DNA from: Gammaproteobacteria bacterium
GTDB lineage: Bacteria > Pseudomonadota > Gammaproteobacteria > Poriferisulfidales > Oxydemutatoraceae
Direction: 5' to 3'
Assembly (NCBI GenBank): GCA_007570905.1
Contig: RKSI01000028.1
Coordinates: 1 to 38,075 of the forward strand
DNA: 38,075 nt
Both the position numbers and the translations under genes were made by a program. Each line of letters starts with the position of its first letter. The stretch's first letter is position 1. Positions 36,716-38,075 of this stretch are shown here, one piece after another. The notes below the pieces were generated by a model. That model searched no databases. It was not told the origin of the DNA and saw only the letters and a list, made by a program, of their open reading frames with translations.

Positions 36716-37062
36716 GAGTCGGCCGGACGGTCGCTGTGATTGCACAGAGGAAAGTCCGGGCTTCACAGGGCAGGGCGCCAGGTAACGCCTGGAAGGCGCG
36801 AGCCTATGGAAAGTGCCACAGAAAATACACCGCCGCGCCCGCGGGCGCGGTAAGGGTGAAAAGGTGCGGTAAGAGCGCACCGCGCCGGTGGCAACACCGG
36901 CGGCAGGGTAAACCCCGCCTGAAGCAAGGTTGAATAGGGAGGCAAGCGCGTTGCGCGTCACACGGCCCGTGTGCGCTTCCGGGTAAACCGCAAGAGGCGC
37001 ATGGCGACATGCGTCCCAGATGAATGACCGTTCACGACAGAACCCGGCTTACAGGCCGACTC
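36716..37062 (+). ncRNA. rnpB: RNase P RNA, bacterial type A
   Basis: The catalytic RNA that trims tRNA 5' ends. The P1 helix is gagtcggcc (36716-36724) with ggccgactc (37054-37062). Conserved core blocks are GAGGAAAGTCCGGGCTTCACA, AGTGCCACAGAAAA, GGTAAGGGTGAAA, GGTAAGAGCGCACCG, GGTAAACCCC, the GCAAGGTTGAATAGG region, and GATGAATGACCGTTCACGACAGAACCCGGCTTA at the 3' end (shown in parts only). P3 is very short: CTGTG-ATTG-CACAG (36734-36747). A possible -10 TATGCT (36704-36709) lies six bases upstream of the 5' end; no convincing -35 is seen. About 347 bases, usual for type A. Confidence 0.97.
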
Positions 37063-37080
37063 ACCCGAACCGAAGTCCGG

Positions 37081-37118
37081 TATAATCCGGCGACAACGCG
37101 GGCGGCGCAAAACCGCCC
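37081..37118 (+). promoter_or_regulatory. Promoter -10 and leader hairpin of the bufferin operon
   Basis: A perfect TATAAT at 37081-37086 lies 62 bases before the bufA start and just after the rnpB 3' end; the matching -35 position (GACTCA, 37058-37063) is poor and overlaps rnpB, so an activator or another sigma factor may be involved. A stem-loop GGGCGG-CGCAAAA-CCGCCC follows at 37100-37118 in the leader. Confidence 0.5.
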
Positions 37119-37148
37119 TTCAACGCAACTCAAAAAAGGAGAAACATC

Positions 37149-37436
37149 ATGTCCAGAAACAAGACCTTCACCTCGACGCTCGCCGGAGTCCTGGCGCTCG
37201 GCGCGGGCGCTTTCGCCACCCAGGCGGCGGCGGTTCCCGACGCGCCGAAGATGTGGGAGAAATGCGCCGGCATCGCCAAGAAAGGCATGAACGACTGCGG
37301 CTCGCTTGACGGCAAGCACGGCTGCGCCGGGCAGGCCGCGATGGACAACGACAAAAACGAGTGGGTCTATGTGCCCGAAGGCACCTGCGCGAAAATCGCC
37401 GGGGGCGAGGTCGTCGCGACCAGGCCGGCGAAGTAA
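37149..37436 (+). CDS. bufA1: BufA1-type DUF2282 precursor (bufferin)
   Basis: A 95-residue exported protein of the DUF2282 family. After a signal peptide (LAGVLALGAGAFATQAAAV) the mature part has four conserved cysteines: EKCAGIAKKGMNDCG, HGCAGQAAMDND and VPEGTCAKIAGG. DUF2282 proteins encoded with a DUF692 enzyme are bufferins, RiPPs whose cysteines are modified in the cytoplasm by an MNIO enzyme with a partner protein, and which are exported via the signal peptide; studied examples bind copper and protect against copper stress. AGGAG at 37137-37141 is seven bases before the ATG. The gene is followed after 63 bases by bufB. Confidence 0.92.
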   Translation: MSRNKTFTSTLAGVLALGAGAFATQAAAVPDAPKMWEKCAGIAKKGMNDCGSLDGKHGCAGQAAMDNDKNEWVYVPEGTCAKIAGGEVVATRPAK

Positions 37437-37445
37437 TTCGCTCGC

Positions 37446-37483
37446 GGCCCGGGCGCCCTCGCCTTGCGGCGGCGCCGCGGGCC
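37446..37483 (+). promoter_or_regulatory. Strong stem-loop between bufA and bufB
   Basis: GGCCC and GGCGCC (37446-37457) pair with GGCGCC and GGGCC (37471-37483) around a 13-base loop. There is no U tract. It may protect the 3' end of a bufA message or reduce expression of the enzyme relative to its precursor. Confidence 0.5.
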
Positions 37484-37499
37484 AATCCGGCATCCGGCA

Positions 37500-38075
37500 T
37501 TGAAAGGGGAAATTAACGGCGTCGGCATCGGCCTGCGCTCGCCTCATGTCGCCGAGATTGCGCGCGGGCGGCGCGATGTCGGCTGGCTGGAAATTCTGGC
37601 AGACAACTATCTCGCGGAAGGCGGGCGCTGCCGCCGCGACCTTGAAAGGGTGCGCGAAAACCACGCCTGCACCTTCCACTGCGTCGGCATGTCGGTCGGT
37701 TCCGCCGACGAACTCAACGACGGCTATCTCGGCCAGATCAAGGAGTTGGCCGACCGCTACCAGCCGGCGTGGGTCTCCGACCACCTGTGCTTTGTGTCGG
37801 CGTGCGGCGAGTACCAGCACGACCTGCTGCCGCTGCCGCGCACCGAAGAGGCGGTGCGCCACGCCGCCGAACGCATCGGGCGGATACAGGAACGCCTGCG
37901 GCGGCGCATACTGATAGAGAACATCTCGTGCTATCTGGATTTCGGCCACTCAATGATGAGCGAGGCGGAATTCGTCAACGCCGTTTGCGAGCGCGCCGAC
38001 TGCGGCCTGCTGCTGGACATCAACAACCTTTATGTCAACCAGGTCAATCTCGGCGCCGACGCGCGCGATTTTCTG
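37500..38075 (+). CDS. bufB: BufB-type DUF692 multinuclear non-heme iron enzyme (N-terminal part, runs off the window)
   Basis: The first 192 codons of a DUF692/MNIO protein of the MbnB-BufB group; the frame is open to the window end. Conserved segments follow in order: GVGIGLR at the N-terminus, FHCVGMSVGS (His60), WVSDHLCF (Asp94, His95), IENISCYLDF (Glu140, Asn141) and LLLDINNLYVNQVNLG (Asp173, Asn175, Asn176), supplying iron ligands of the TIM-barrel active site. It should modify cysteines of the BufA1 peptide with a BufC-like partner expected just downstream. The start is probably TTG at 37500 (no ATG or GTG nearby, weak ribosome site), so translation may be inefficient by design; the exact start is uncertain. 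Confidence 0.9.
   Translation, partial: MKGEINGVGIGLRSPHVAEIARGRRDVGWLEILADNYLAEGGRCRRDLERVRENHACTFHCVGMSVGSADELNDGYLGQIKELADRYQPAWVSDHLCFVSACGEYQHDLLPLPRTEEAVRHAAERIGRIQERLRRRILIENISCYLDFGHSMMSEAEFVNAVCERADCGLLLDINNLYVNQVNLGADARDFL

Overview
The window is GC-rich, compact chromosomal DNA from a gammaproteobacterium. The order tRNA-Leu, tig, clpP, clpX, lon, hupB, tRNA-Val, tRNA-Asp, ppiD and the chain holA-proA-nadD-rsfS are housekeeping layouts typical of that class. Genes are packed with 1-30 base overlaps, GTG or TTG starts are common, and no insertion sequence, integrase, CRISPR array or prophage gene is visible. The species cannot be named from the sequence.

Left part (1-7,600, all on the minus strand): a complete lanthanide-type PQQ alcohol dehydrogenase module. 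In transcription order it is xoxF, a c-type cytochrome (xoxG-like), a periplasmic binding protein (xoxJ-like), a rhodanese-like CxxxCW protein, two exported proteins I cannot assign, then pqqA-B-C-D and the start of pqqE. The five genes after xoxF are joined by ATGA overlaps or a one-base gap. xoxF is followed by a strong terminator and a second terminator-like hairpin, so the highly expressed dehydrogenase is probably uncoupled from its accessory genes. pqqA has its own promoter and a long leader with two dyads. XoxF would oxidise an alcohol in the periplasm using PQQ plus a lanthanide and pass electrons to the cytochrome.

Middle (7,600-24,200): a Bax-inhibitor-1 family membrane protein; the operon holA-proA-nadD-rsfS-yhdP; a tartronate semialdehyde reductase; a methyltransferase-rnhA-dnaQ-lipoprotein operon; and a four-gene YejABEF-type peptide ABC importer whose binding protein has both a lipobox and a C-terminal membrane helix.

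24,200-27,500: a monocistronic gene with its own promoter and terminator encodes a protein with an NHLP (nitrile-hydratase-like) leader, a Gly-Gly site and a 78-residue hydrophobic Gly/Ala/Val-rich core. It looks like an orphan RiPP or bacteriocin-type precursor directly upstream of the Yej importer. A small unknown protein, fabI and a DAACS-family symporter follow.

Right part (27,500-38,075): ppiD, tRNA-Asp, tRNA-Val, hupB, lon, clpX, clpP, tig (with a degraded PPIase domain), tRNA-Leu, a small membrane protein and the RNase P RNA. The window ends in a bufferin-type operon: a DUF2282 precursor (BufA1) followed by the first two thirds of a DUF692/MNIO enzyme (BufB). The most interesting items are the orphan NHLP precursor, the bufferin operon, the unassigned exported proteins of the xox/pqq cluster, the terminator arrangement between xoxF and its cytochrome, and the atypical trigger factor.
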